A stretch of DNA of 64,000 nt from Diphasiastrum complanatum (lineage: Eukaryota; Streptophyta; Lycopodiopsida; Lycopodiales; Lycopodiaceae), in NCBI GenBank assembly GCA_029204225.1, contig CM055102.1, forward strand, positions 1,388,854 through 1,452,853, given 5' to 3'. Shown here piece by piece: positions 1 through 11,291 of the stretch (within the stretch, counting starts at the first letter, position 1; each line of letters opens with the position of its first letter). The translations under genes and the position numbers were made by a program. A model generated the notes under the pieces. It had not been told where the DNA came from. It searched no databases and saw only the letters and a program-made list of their open reading frames with translations.

Positions 1-1575
1 GGATGCAAAACTATGGAACTAGTTTTATTGAAATTTGACAATTTCAACACATTGACATAACAATGTTCATACATGAGATTAGGCAAGTGAGTAGAGTAAG
101 AAGACACTTCCTTGCAGCTCCAAAGACCTTACTTGAACCTTCAAGAACCTGTAAAAACAGATCCAAAATGCCTTGACCATTTGTCTCTTCTTTGATGCTT
201 TTCACTAGCTTCGAATTGCCACTTGTCTCTTGGTGTTGATGAAGCAATCCAAGATCAACCTCTTGATCTTCCAATAAGACATCAAAGATCTTGCATATGT
301 GAACATCTTCAGATCTGAAACTCTGAAGATACTCCCTCTCAAACACATGATTAAGATCCCACAAGATCTCATCAATGCTCAAATTTGACCCCTTCACTAT
401 AGTTAGTGAAAACAATGCCACCATCATAAACCAAAAGATAGATTCCAACATTTCCATTTAACATGAAGTAGAGTAGGTGAGATGAGTATCAAACCTAATC
501 AAAACAGCCTCTTGAGTTCATAACAAACCTCAATAAGCTCACCAATGATATCTCCCTTGCCTTGAAGAAGTTGCCACTTGAGTTGCTCCATGTAGTCTTC
601 TTCAACCAACCTTTTGCCATCTTGACCATGAATGAACAATCCACCACAATCATAGAATGCTTTGAGTGATGAAGAGATGTTAGATCCATGCTTTGGATCT
701 TCCCAAGAACCACTCTTCCATTGCCCTTTCCTTCACAACTCCCTCTTAATGCTAGCACCACAAAAGTTAGAAACCTCCCTCTTGATAGTTGCACCATAGA
801 AGTAGAAGACTCTTGAATATTAGAAGCCAAGAAAAGAATCCTTAGTACCTTCAACATAAGAGTGATGAAGTACTCTCTCTTTTCAAACATGAACTTCTAC
901 TCAATGATTTAGGTAATGAGTCATATGATAATGATTCTTCTCACTATCGTTCATAAAAAACATCATTCAAAGTACATCCTACTTTGAACACTTCACATAC
1001 TTCTCTTCCTTTTGACTTGTGATCTCCCTCACCAAGTCTCATGATAGAAACCTTTGATCTACTCTTTTTATGAAGAAATGTGACACCACTTGTTGCACAA
1101 ATGACTTTATCACAAAAAGATGTAAAAGAACCATTTCCTTCAAGCATGCTCAAAGCACCATCATCTTTTCCCACATGATTACATACATCAATATGAAAAG
1201 AATTAGAAGAACAACCATCTTCTTGCAAAGAATGACACTTAGCATCTCCATCTTTCCATATGAACAAACAAGTCATTAGCAACAATCACTTCCAAAGAAG
1301 AATCTTCATCAACTCATTGATGAAGTTAGCTCCTTCCTTACCTTTTCCATTTTTGCACTTGCCATCTAGCACCATTGAAGAACCACCAAGCCTTGGAAGT
1401 CCATGAGTAGAAGAGTACAAACATGATGCTAATTTAGCTCCACATGACTCCATATGACTAGTAGGTAACACTAGTGCATCTTCAAGATCCAATGGATCCA
1501 AAAAATTGACCATAGATTCACCAAAGCTTGCCAAGTTAGCACAACAATTATCATCTCCAAGAAGTACATTAGATC
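1..1575 (-). other. Unidentified coding-like region 3' of A-prime gag
   Basis: The minus strand holds successive open stretches at 1579-1286 and 1285-944 (the same frame, separated only by the stop at 1286), then 890-495 and 457-44 in other frames. That is unusually open for AT-rich noncoding plant DNA. The predicted peptides are rich in Ser, Gly, Leu and Cys and show no protease DSG, integrase, RT or RNase H motif. I do not recognise a family. It sits where pol should be in an A-type Copia element, so it may be a captured host sequence or a lineage-specific extra region. Frame breaks suggest it is decayed. Confidence 0.4.
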
Positions 1576-2394
1576 TCAACCTAGATCTAGCATTTTGTTT
1601 CTTATGGCATCATTTGCAAAATGTCCTTTTATCCCACAATAAAAACACTTGAACTTTGACTTATTGTTCTTAGTAGAAGAGGAAGAGGAAGAGTGATCAT
1701 CATGATCAAAGTTACCACCTTTGGACCATTTCCCTTTGCCTTTACCTTTGCCCTTGAATTTGCCTTTTGTGAAGAAAGCCTCTTCACCTCCACCTTGCAA
1801 GGATGCACCATCAAGCTTTGATTGCAACCTATGTTCTTCAGCCAATAAGATTTCTTGCAAGTCAACCACACTTGGCAAGACTCTTTGAATGGCAAAACTT
1901 TGCACAAGGTTAGCATGTTCATTTAGCAAACCATTCAACATAACTTGGACTATTTCACCATCTTTTATGTTCTCATCAATGCATGCTAAATCATCACTTA
2001 GGGACTTAACTCTCAAGATAAATGCATGAGCACTTTCACCCTCTCTTTGCCTACTAGAAAATATTTGTCTCCTTAGGGTCAATACCCTAGATGTGGACTT
2101 TGATTCAAAGAGCTTCTTTAAGGCATTCCATGCCTCACTTGCACTTTGACACTTTCCAACTTCCTTGAGAAGTTCATTTGTAACATTCATTTTAATGATA
2201 TGAAGAGCCCTTTTGGCCTTCTTATCAAACCTTTGTTGCTCTTGAAGTGTGAGAGGTCTCTCTTCAATTTCTGCAACTATGTCCATGAGTTCATTCAACT
2301 CAAGTAAGGACTCCATCCTCACTTTCCAAGTAGAGTAGTTTGATGAACTCAACCTTTCACTAGACTCTAGCATGATCCCACCATTGGAAGCCAT
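1576..2394 (-). CDS. gag: Copia gag, A family, C-terminally altered
   Basis: A 272-residue Copia capsid polyprotein of the UBN2/retrotran-gag type. It opens MASNGGIMLESSERLSSSNY, has the W-K-V-R-M-E motif near residue 25, and a basic Lys/Gly-rich stretch near residue 210. The final zinc knuckle keeps C-X2-C-X4-H (CFYCGIKGH), but the last Cys is lost because a one-base change shifts the frame at FAND. Gag packages element RNA into virus-like particles in the cytoplasm. The start ATG at 2394 matches that of the plus-strand copy at 7776. The loss of the fourth zinc ligand would probably impair RNA binding. Confidence 0.85.
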   Translation of the reverse strand: MASNGGIMLESSERLSSSNYSTWKVRMESLLELNELMDIVAEIEERPLTLQEQQRFDKKAKRALHIIKMNVTNELLKEVGKCQSASEAWNALKKLFESKSTSRVLTLRRQIFSSRQREGESAHAFILRVKSLSDDLACIDENIKDGEIVQVMLNGLLNEHANLVQSFAIQRVLPSVVDLQEILLAEEHRLQSKLDGASLQGGGEEAFFTKGKFKGKGKGKGKWSKGGNFDHDDHSSSSSSTKNNKSKFKCFYCGIKGHFANDAIRNKMLDLG

Positions 2395-3553
2395 GATTCT
2401 AATGTTTCTTCAACTTTTAGGTTTTGTCCTAAAGCACTTAGCACTCACTTTTCTCTCAACAAATGATAGATAAGAGATCTATGAAGATTTAGGACCCTAA
2501 AACACTTCTATCTTGAACCTAGATGGTTTCCAAGCATAGAAAGGAAGATTGAAACACATGCAACACTTTGCACACACTAAGAATGGATTACAAAATCAAA
2601 CCAACCTGAACACACTCTTGCTTAAGCTCTCAAACTTTCCAGCAAGTGACCAAATCAAGTTATGGTGTGAAGAGTTACTTGCATTCTTAGAAAATACCCA
2701 AAAACTAGGATGCCAAGATTACCTAGTAATGAACAAACTTGATCAACATATGATCAACACACTAAGATATTGATTCAACCTGTAAAACCACATGTAAACC
2801 ACACTTCTAAAAGTTTATAAACTCCAGCAAGTGATAAATACAAGATTTAGAGGTGAATGAATGAGCACACTTAGTGAATCACAAGACTAGCTTCACTATC
2901 TTGTCAAATCTTGGTGTTTAGATGTAGATCTAAGATCACTTCACATGAGAATGTTTCTCAACCTGTTAAGAACCTGAAAACACACTTGCATAATGGTTAA
3001 CACCTTCCAGCAAATGCTCCAATCAAATTACATAAGGAGAGTTACTTACATGCTCAACAAAGTACACCAAAAATTATGCCAAAATTGATGACAATCTTTA
3101 CAATATGCTCTTCACAATGGAGCTTGCAATATGTTCACCCAAAAAGGGGATCTTTCATCCAAATGGGAGCTTTGCTCAGCCTTTAGGAGAATTACAACTC
3201 ACTCAAAAGAGCATTTGTCATCCACTTAAGGAGAAGTTTCATCCACTTAAGGAGAGTGTTCATCCAAGAATGGAGATTGTCAACAATAGGATTGAAAAGA
3301 ACATTGTTAGTATTGAATATGCACAAGCCTCACAATCACAAATGATTAGGTGTTATGATCTGATCCAAAATAGTTTCTTTTCAGCCTCTGATCTTCAATA
3401 GACCTGAAATATGCTTTTGATCCACAAGTTCAACTCACAAAACAAAGGTTAGTAAGATTTGATCAACAAAGCAATGCAAAATCATGCTAGAACTTGATCA
3501 AACATCCAAATATCACCAAAAATGGAATACTTACTGTAAATAGAAGCCAACCA
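2395..3553 (-). other. Copia A-prime leader (5' untranslated region)
   Basis: About 1.16 kb between primer site and gag, nearly identical by eye to 6616-7775 in Copia A. It contains a plus-strand (antisense) open frame at 3105-3401 whose peptide repeats an HPLKE unit; the same frame occurs antisense in Copia A (6768-7094). The antisense frame starts and ends differently in the two copies and is probably fortuitous. Confidence 0.75.
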
Positions 3554-3565
3554 GCTCTGATACCA
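3554..3565 (-). other. Primer-binding site of A-prime
   Basis: The minus strand reads TGGTATCAGAGC directly after the LTR end, complementary to the 3' end of plant initiator tRNA-Met, as in most plant Copia elements. Confidence 0.9.
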
Positions 3566-4212
3566 TGTGAAAAATACAGATCCTAAGTGGATCTAAACTC
3601 CAAGATCATTGGCTTGAATGCTTGCACTCCAAACTACATAAGCTAGGAATTGGCAACACATTCTATGCTACCTAGAATGCAAAGAACTTGATCAAAAAGC
3701 ATTTATCACAAATGGAAACTTCCATAAACATCAAGTGCGGCCCAAAATAGCATTATACAGTCCATAATACATCAGCCTACCACTTTTGGAAAGCACCTAA
3801 GATCATACACACAAAGCTTGAACTCAATCACTACACAATGCCAACAATGGAAGGAGAACCCAATAGAAAAATCTCTCATTAAGCAAATGAATACAATGGA
3901 TCTGCTCCAACCTGTTTCTCCACGGCCTACCTGCTATATATAGCTGAGAGAGATGACTCTCTCTCCTCTCTCTAGACCCTCCTTACCTAAAATATGCCCT
4001 ATATAGGTAAAATTGGCATATATGTCCAAAATACATGAAAATGGACTCATTTCGATGGTCTTGAAGTTTGATACTTCTTCATACTGAAAACATACACTTA
4101 CTAAAAATATCTAGACCTGTTTCACACGTGTGAAAAGTCAGATCCTAAACTATGTGCCATTTTTAGCAATTTTGGCCTAAAACTAGACAAGGAAATGTTG
4201 ACAATTTTCACA
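3566..4212 (-). repeat. 5' LTR of A-prime
   Basis: A 647-bp LTR with TG...CA ends on the minus strand. The R/U5 side (3566 to about 3808) is almost identical to the other A LTRs. From about 3809 to 4212 (U3) it is clearly diverged although still alignable in patches. U3 contains the perfect palindrome TTTCACACGTGTGAAA at 4121-4136 and a TATATATAG-like box near 3945. The host bases next to it are GTATT at 4213-4217; the partner duplication is outside the window. Confidence 0.85.
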
Positions 4213-5945
4213 GTATTCAGACTTCCTGAGCCCAAATGATTATCTCTATTTGATAGTCGATTATTGAGAGTGATGTTTCTATCACTCGAGATAAGATATT
4301 TTATGATTTTGAGAAAAAAGGCCAGTTTGTAATAGTATTGGATACTCATTACTGCCTTTTTTGAATTTTTGATATCTTTTACATTGTCTCCTGGAAACTT
4401 TTTAATCGAAATTACATAATTTCTTTTAAAAGGGAGAGAAAAAAATGATAGGAATAAGACTTTCATGGGATCACCCAATTGCATAGATTTCTTTTGTGGA
4501 ATCTAGTATGTGCACAGTGGTGGAACTATCCAGTGAGAATAGAGGAAATCTCTAGTGATTGTTTTGAATATTCTGGAACTAGAGGAGTTTTGGAGGTTTT
4601 GAGGTATTAGATATTCATGATTATGGATAGTGGTGGTTGCTGATTAGATCAGATGGAATAAAGCTTTAATCTTAACCTTATGTCCAAAGATGTCTGTATA
4701 AGTCAGCCTAATCTTGGTTTGTATACTAAGATCTGAAGTAGGTTGATTGGCTGAAGAAATTTTGTTGGTATGATGGTTGGAAAACTTGTGATGTGGAATT
4801 ATTTACTTCAGAGATTTCCCAGATATATTACTTACTCATGAGAAATAGAGTTCTTTTGTAGCTGAGTTACAAGATTCTCAGTGAGATATGTGACCAACAT
4901 ATGCAGATTTTAGAGGAATCTACCAGATAATGACATATATGTTTATGTACTAGGTCATAGTGAGATTTCTCTCATATGTGCACGATTAATCTTGTTTGGA
5001 TCTACTATGTATTCCTAGTTATTAAAGTTATCTTGTGCACTTAACCTAGTTGTTAAACATAGACATATGATCAAGTATTGTGTTTTGACAATTACTTGCA
5101 GAGTCAACAGATCTGTTCTGATAGATCTATAGATTAACTTAAGAGTGATTTGGATATGGATCTAAATGTGGTGTTGTACTAGTACAATCAAGAGCTGCAC
5201 CTGGACATTTAAGATCTCTAAATCATGGGCAATTAACTTGAGTAGTTTGTTTAATCCTGAGGAAATTAATTGGTAAAATAGACAATGTGAAAAGAATTCA
5301 CCAGAAAACTGTTTGTTTTGTGTGTATTACTTGTAAGACACATGATTTATGAATCATTTGGATTCATCAAGAAATTGTGTGCATAGGATAAACAGAATTA
5401 TTGGGTGAGTATTTCTCAGTTGAGGAATAGACTTGATTCATTGGTAATAGTATCCCTGAGAGCTCAATTGGATACCGGATCCTAATGATTCCAAGAATGG
5501 TAAACTGAATTTTTGCAATTCAGCTGAGTTAGTTGGACTTACACTCTAGTGTTCCTTAAAGATTAAATACGGGATTAGATTCCAATGAATTATGATTGAT
5601 GAATTATAAGAATCTAATTATTTGTGATTGATGAATTATAAAAAATATACTTAGTTATTATGAGTGTACGATTTCTAATCTTTGCTCCAGTTTTTATTGA
5701 AGTTCTATGGATCTCACCAACATTTCCCATTAGGTAATTGTTTTTTTTGCTTATGAGGAGATTTACTTACCTTAGTGGATGGTATTATGCTACAGATTGT
5801 AGCTTATAAGTGCTTGTGTACAAAGTTTAGTCTATATCTCCAAATTTATAGGAGATAGATAAATCTATTAAGATACAAGTAGTTGCTAATTTCTGGAATA
5901 TGGTGCTAGAAATGGGGCTATTAACTCATTAGAGTAACTGCAGGG
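4213..5945. pseudogene. Decayed Gypsy-like sequence, left half (target of Copia A)
   Basis: No open frame of note and no confident motif. Weak coding-like stretches on the plus strand and continuity with the Gypsy integrase tail at 17586-17990, once Copia A is removed, suggest an old Gypsy pol region riddled with stops. Apart from that inference I see nothing definite here. Confidence 0.35.
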
Positions 5946-5950
5946 TTATG
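5946..5950. repeat. Target-site duplication of Copia A, left copy
   Basis: TTATG immediately precedes the 5' LTR; the identical TTATG follows the 3' LTR at 17581-17585. Five bp is the usual Copia duplication length. Confidence 0.93.
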
Positions 5951-6603
5951 TGTGAAAATTGTCAACATTTCCTAGCTAGTTTGAGACCTAAATTGGCTAA
6001 AATTGTAAATAGTTTTGGTTCTGGAGTTTTGCACGTGTGAACCAGGCCACAATGTTTTTATTTACTGTATTTTTTCAGTATGATGAAGTGTCAAACTTCA
6101 TACCCTTCAAAATGAGACCATTTTGATGTATTTTGGTCATATAAGCCATTTTTAGCTATTTTTCCTATATAGGGAATATCTAGGGTCAAGTACCTTCTAG
6201 AGAGAGGAGAGAGAGTCATCTTCCTCATCCATAAATAGTAGGGAAGTCGTGGAGAACAGGTTGGAGAAACCTTTTGTATGCTTCATTGAGATCAATAGAT
6301 CATTGTCATTGTTTCTTCCTCCATTGAGAGCATTGTTGTGTGTATTGTCTTCAAGCTATTGTGTATGATTAGGTGCTTTCCAAAAGTGGTAGGCTGATGT
6401 ATTATGGACTGTATAATGCTATTTTGGGCCGCACTTGATGTTTATGGAAGTTTCCATTTGTGATAAATGCTTTTTGATCAAGTTCTTTGCATTCTAGGTA
6501 GCATAGAATGTGTTGCCAATTCCTAGCTTATGTAGTTTGGAGTGCAAGCATTCAAGCCAATGATCTTGGAGTTTAGATCCACTTAGGATCTGTATTTTTC
6601 ACA
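5951..6603 (+). repeat. Copia A 5' LTR
   Basis: 653 bp, begins TGTGAAAATTG and ends TTTTTCACA. CACGTG lies at 6032-6037 and a TATA-like box CCATAAATAG at 6229-6238. Matches the 3' LTR at 16926-17580 almost perfectly. Confidence 0.93.
6229..6238 (+). promoter_or_regulatory. TATA-like box in Copia A LTR
   Basis: CCATAAATAG, about 280 bp into the LTR, is a plausible core promoter for the element transcript. The same sequence is at 17204-17213 in the 3' LTR. Confidence 0.5.
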
Positions 6604-6615
6604 TGGTATCAGAGC
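6604..6615 (+). other. Primer-binding site of Copia A
   Basis: TGGTATCAGAGC immediately after the 5' LTR; initiator tRNA-Met type. Confidence 0.92.
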
Positions 6616-7775
6616 TGGTTGGCTTCTATTTACAGTAAGTATTCCATTTTTGGTGATATTTGGATGTTTGATCAAGTTCTAGCATGATTTTGCATTGCTT
6701 TGTTGATCAAATCTTACTAACCTTTGTTTTGTGAGTTGAACTTGTGGATCAAAAGCATATTTCAGGTCTATTGAAGATCAGAGGCTGAAAAGAAACTATT
6801 TTGGATCAGATCATAACACCTAATCATTTGTGATTGTGAGGCTTGTGCATATTCAATACTAACAATGTTCTTTTCAATCCTATTGTTGACAATCTCCATT
6901 CTTGGATGAACACTCTCCTTAAGTGGATGAAACTTCTCCTTAAGTGGATGACAAATGCTCTTTTGAGTGAGTTGTAATTCTCCTAAAGGCTGAGCAAAGC
7001 TCCCATTTGGATGAAAGATCCCCTTTTTTGGGTGAACATATTGTAAGCTCCATTGTGAAGAGCATATCGTAAAGATTGTCACCAATTTTGGCATAATTTT
7101 TGGTGTACTTTGTTGAGCATGTAAGTAACTCTCCTTATGTAATTTGATTGGAGCATTTGCTGGAAGGTGTTAACCATTATGCAAGTGTGTTTTCAGGTTC
7201 TTAACAGGTTGAGGAACATTCTCATGTGAAGTGATCTTAGATCTACATCTAAACACCAAGATTTGACAAGATAGTGAAGCTAGTCTTGTGATTCACTAAG
7301 TGTGCTCATTCATTCACCTCTAAATCTTGTATTTATCACTTGCTGGAGTTTATAAACTTTTAGAAGTGTGGTTTACATGTGGTTTTACAGGTTGAATCAA
7401 TATCTTAGTGTGTTGATCATATGTTGATCAAGTTTGTTCATTACTAGGTAATCTTGGCATCCTAGTTTTGGGTATTTTCTAAGAATGCAAGTAACTCTTC
7501 ACACCATAACTTGATTTGGTCACTTGCTGGAAAGTTTGAGAGCTTAAGCAAGAGTGTGTTCAGGTTGGTTTGATTTTGTAATCCATTCTTAGTGTGTGCA
7601 AAGTGTTGCATGTGTTTCAATCTTCCTTTCTATGCTTGGAAACCATCTAGGTTCAAGATAGAAGTGTTTTAGGGTCCTAAATCTTCATAGATCTCTTTAT
7701 CTATCATTTGTTGAGAGAAAAGTGAGTGCTAAGTGCTTTAGGACAAAACCTAAAAGTTGAAGAAACATTAGAATC
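6616..7775 (+). other. Copia A leader
   Basis: About 1.16 kb untranslated leader between primer site and the gag ATG. Near-identical by eye to 2395-3553 in inverted orientation. An antisense open frame (6768-7094, minus strand) with HPLKE repeats is shared with A-prime and most likely reflects recent common descent. Confidence 0.75.
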
Positions 7776-8672
7776 ATGGCTTCCAATGGTGGGATCATGC
7801 TAGAGTCTAGTGAAAGGTTGAGTTCATCAAACTACTCTACTTGGAAAGTGAGGATGGAGTCCTTACTTGAGTTGAATGAACTCATGGACATAGTTGCAGA
7901 AATTGAAGAGAGACCTCTCACACTTCAAGAGCAACAAAGGTTTGATAAGAAGGCCAAAAGGGCTCTTCATATCATTAAAATGAATGTTACAAATGAACTT
8001 CTCAAGGAAGTTGGAAAGTGTCAAAGTGCAAGTGAGGCATGGAATGCCTTAAAGAAGCTCTTTGAATCAAAGTCCACATCTAGGGTATTGACCCTAAGGA
8101 GACAAATATTTTCTAGTAGGCAAAGAGAGGGTGAAAGTGCTCATGCATTTATCTTGAGAGTTAAGTCCCTAAGTGATGATTTAGCATGCATTGATGAGAA
8201 CATAAAAGATGGTGAAATAGTCCAAGTTATGTTGAATGGTTTGCTAAATGAACATGCTAACCTTGTGCAAAGTTTTGCCATTCAAAGTGTCTTGCCAAGT
8301 GTGGTTGACTTGCAAGAAATCTTATTGGCTGAAGAACATAGGTTGCAATCAAAGCTTGATGGTGCATCCTTGCAAGGTGGAGGTGAAGAGGCTTTCTTCA
8401 CAAAAGGCAAATTCAAGGGCAAAGGTAAAGGCAAAGGGAAATGGTCCAAAGGTGGTAACTTTGATCATGATGATCACTCTTTCCTCTTCTCTACTAAGAA
8501 CAATAAGTCAAAGTTCAAGTGCTTTTATTGTGGGATAAAAGGTCATTTTGCAAATGAATGTTATAAGAAGACAAGAGAGCAAGGAGAGAGGCAAGGAAAT
8601 CTTACAATAGATGAGGAAGAACATAACACATGTGAATCACTTGTTATGACTTCAAGTTTGTTAGCCACATAG
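7776..8672 (+). CDS. gag: Copia A gag (with early end by frameshift)
   Basis: A 298-residue Copia gag: UBN2-type capsid region from residue 1 to about 190, Lys/Gly-rich basic region around residues 210-230, and a complete zinc knuckle C-X2-C-X4-H-X4-C (CFYCGIKGHFANEC) around residue 250. In the related copy at 32245-36591 gag runs straight into pol. Here one missing A near 8667 ends the frame at LLAT, just before the protease. The start ATG at 7776 gives the conserved MASNGGIMLES opening. Confidence 0.88.
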   Translation: MASNGGIMLESSERLSSSNYSTWKVRMESLLELNELMDIVAEIEERPLTLQEQQRFDKKAKRALHIIKMNVTNELLKEVGKCQSASEAWNALKKLFESKSTSRVLTLRRQIFSSRQREGESAHAFILRVKSLSDDLACIDENIKDGEIVQVMLNGLLNEHANLVQSFAIQSVLPSVVDLQEILLAEEHRLQSKLDGASLQGGGEEAFFTKGKFKGKGKGKGKWSKGGNFDHDDHSFLFSTKNNKSKFKCFYCGIKGHFANECYKKTREQGERQGNLTIDEEEHNTCESLVMTSSLLAT

Positions 8673-10607
8673 ATGATAATGATCCTTGGTGGATTGATAG
8701 TGGAGCCTCATCTCACATGACAAGACATAAGGAATACTTTACATCCTTATTGTCTTATGAGGGAGAAGGTAACATCATCTACACTGCAAATGATGGTCAA
8801 TGTGACATCAAAGGCATAGGCACTATTCCTATTTCCCTTTCAACAAATAGGAAAGCAAATCTTGAAAATGTTTTGTACATTCCTTCAATCACTAAGAATT
8901 TGCTTAGTGTAAGTCAAATGATTGACAAAGGACTTGATGTGGAGTTCATTGGAGATGCATGATAAGTAAATGTGGATCCTTGATTGCTCAAGGTAGGAGG
9001 CATGGTAAACTTTTCAAGCTTGATGCATGTGTGATCTCTAATCATGAAGGATGTATGGCTAGGGAGCAATTGACAAACCAAGAAGTTTGGCACAAGAGGT
9101 TGGGCCATCCCAACTTCAAATCTTTGGAGGTAATGGCAAAGAAAGAGCTTGTTCTTGGTCTCCCTAAAAGTCTTGTTGCAAACAATAGTGTTTGTGAACA
9201 TTGTGCCTTGTCCAAATCTCATAGACTTGCTTATTCTAGATCTACTTCTAGATCTAAAGAAGCTTTTCAACTTGTGCATTCTGATATTCATTCTTCTAGT
9301 ACAACTAGCAATGGTGGGGCAAAGATGTATGCAACTTTCATTGATGACTTTAGTAGGTATACTTGGATCTATCTTCTTAAAAGTAAGGATGAAGTGTTTG
9401 CTGCATTTGTCAAGTTCAAGAATGAAATGGAAAACCAATTCAATACAAAGATCAAATGCTTAAGATCTGATAATGGAGGGGAATACACCTCAAATAGGTT
9501 CAAAGACTTTTGTATAGCACATGGGATTAAGAGGGAGATGTCTAGTCCTAGGACTCCACAACAGAATGGAGTGGCCGAGAGGAAGAATAGAACCCTTTGT
9601 GAATGTGCCAAGGCAATGAGACTACATGCTAATCTTGCTAAGTCTTTTTGGGGGGAAGCTTTAGCATGTGCTAACTATCTATGTAATAGATGGACAAGTG
9701 CTTCCTTGGATGGTAAAACTCCTCATGAGGTTCTTTATGGTAGAAGGCCGAGTGTCAAGCATTGTAGGATCTTTGGATGTACATGTTTTGTCAATATCAC
9801 ACTTGATGATAGAACTAAAGAAGATCCTTCATCAAAGAAGGGTGTGTTTGTTGGCTATAGTGAAGTAAGCAAGGCTTACAAAGTGTACATTCCTTCTACA
9901 AAGAAAGTTGTCATAAGTAGGGATGTCATCTTTCATGAAGAGAATGTTTCCAATGTTGTTGATGTTGATGTTGATGTGCCTACTAATCATCATGATGTGC
10001 AAGATGTCTTGGATGAAGATGGAGATGCCACTCCAAAGCAAACTTCAAGGAAGACTCAAAGGCAAAGGGCTAAGCCATCAAGGCTAACCTATGATGAAAA
10101 AGGAAAGCAAGTGGTGGACAACTCTAACTTTGCTTTTCTTACCTCTTTTGATGAACCAACTTGTGTAGGTGAAGCAATTCAAAAGAAGGAATGGATCCAA
10201 GCCATGGATCATGAGCATCAAGCACTCATCAAAAGCAACACATGGAGGTTGGTAAAGCTTCCAAAGGACAAGAAGGCAATTGGTTGTAAGTGGATCTTCA
10301 AGATCAAGACAAATCAAGATGGATCAATCAACAAGTACAAGGCAAGGTTGGTGGCAAAGGGGTATGCTCAAGAATATGGTATTGACTATGATGAGACCTT
10401 TGCACCCATGGCAAAGATGAAGATATTTACATGGAGCAACCCGAGGGCTATGTTTCACATGATGAGCCTAATCATGTGTGCTATCTCCAAAAAGTGTTGT
10501 ATGGGCTAATGCCAAGCACCAAGGAAGTTGATTCAGATTTTGCAGGGTGATCAAATGATAGGAAGTCAAACAAGTGCCTTTGCAATCTATCTTGGAGATG
10601 GAGTGGT
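8673..10607 (+). pseudogene. pol: Copia A pol, 5' part (protease, integrase, broken RT)
   Basis: Single polyprotein in family members, broken here. The protease region has WWIDSGASSHM near 8690. A missing 4 bp near 8960 shifts the frame. From 8959 to 10509 the frame holds the GAG-pre-integrase motif (WHKRLGHPN), the integrase D,D,E residues in HSDIHS, RSDNGGEY and NGVAERKNR, and the first RT block (KWIFKIKTNQDGS). After FAPMAKM about 98 bp are missing, then about 600 bp carrying the YVDD site are missing compared with 33351-36536. It resumes at the RNase H motif near 10532 until Copia B interrupts it at 10608. From about 10480 many single-base indels appear. Confidence 0.88.
10603..10607. repeat. 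Target-site duplication of Copia B, left copy
   Basis: GTGGT, repeated at 16508-16512. Removing 10608-16512 restores the RNase H reading seen in the uninterrupted copy near 33317. Confidence 0.95.
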
Positions 10608-11279
10608 TGTGAAAAAATTGTCAACTAGTAGTATTTTCCTAACTTGAGATTTTGTAGGCCTATGGCCAAAGATAAAAGTTAGAGATAGGTTCATACATGT
10701 CATGTAGAGGTCCCAAAGTATGTGTACACTACCTTTTGATTGGGTACACTTAATTAGAGGAGGTCGAGTGTGGGCTCTTCTATTGGCTCATAATTTGGTG
10801 CATTCCTATTTGACAAATTTCTAGGTTAATGGCGTGAATCCTATTGGAACCCCAATTATAGCCTATCACTAAGACCAAGTGGCCAAGAGGCACATATGGA
10901 TGCTATAAATAGCCTATCCTCCCACGAGTATGTACACATCTCCATTTTCATTCTATTGAATGAATGTTTTGCTCTTTGACGGTCCATCTTCTTCTCTCTC
11001 ACTTTTTTGTTTCATATCCTCTGCATTCTAGCCACTAGAATTGTGATTTCTTTGTTGCTATGGCTTCACACGTGTGAAATGCAGGTTGTAGGCTCTGAAG
11101 TACGGACAGGGACAGCAAGTTTCTGTTTGTGGAAGCTTATGATCAGATTTTGATGTTTAGTTGATGTTTAGTATGCTTAACATCACAATTTCTATCATTT
11201 TTTCAATCTAGATGTGCATAACTTCCATGGCCAAGATCTTTATGAAACTTTAGCATCTTTTGGATCTGAGTTTTTCACA
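10608..11279 (+). repeat. Copia B 5' LTR
   Basis: 672 bp, begins TGTGAAAAAATTG and ends TTTTTCACA. TATA box CTATAAATAG at 10903-10912; palindrome TTCACACGTGTGAA at 11065-11078. It carries about twenty extra or altered bases compared with the 3' LTR, mostly single-base insertions. Confidence 0.92.
10903..10912 (+). promoter_or_regulatory. TATA box in Copia B LTR
   Basis: CTATAAATAG, a close plant TATA-box match, repeated at 16138-16147 in the 3' LTR. Confidence 0.6.
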
Positions 11280-11291
11280 TGGTATCAGAGC
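11280..11291 (+). other. Primer-binding site of Copia B
   Basis: TGGTATCAGAGC directly after the LTR; initiator tRNA-Met type. Confidence 0.92.

Larger units (their letters stand above)
1..4212 (-). mobile_element. Copia element A-prime (non-autonomous-looking, left end outside window)
   Basis: Minus-strand Ty1/Copia element read from right to left: LTR (3566-4212), primer-binding site (3554-3565), long leader, gag (1576-2394), then about 1.6 kb of unknown coding-like sequence where protease, integrase and RT should be. Leader and gag are almost identical by eye to Copia A at 6616-8590. The 3' LTR would lie left of position 1, so completeness cannot be judged. It may be a gag-only derivative that relies on A-type elements for pol, or an A copy that another sequence has replaced beyond gag. 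Confidence 0.8.

Noticed and set aside
3105-3401. Conserved antisense gene in the Copia A leader (also 6768-7094)
   Set aside because: Identity simply reflects recent copying of the leader, and start and end differ between copies. No independent support.
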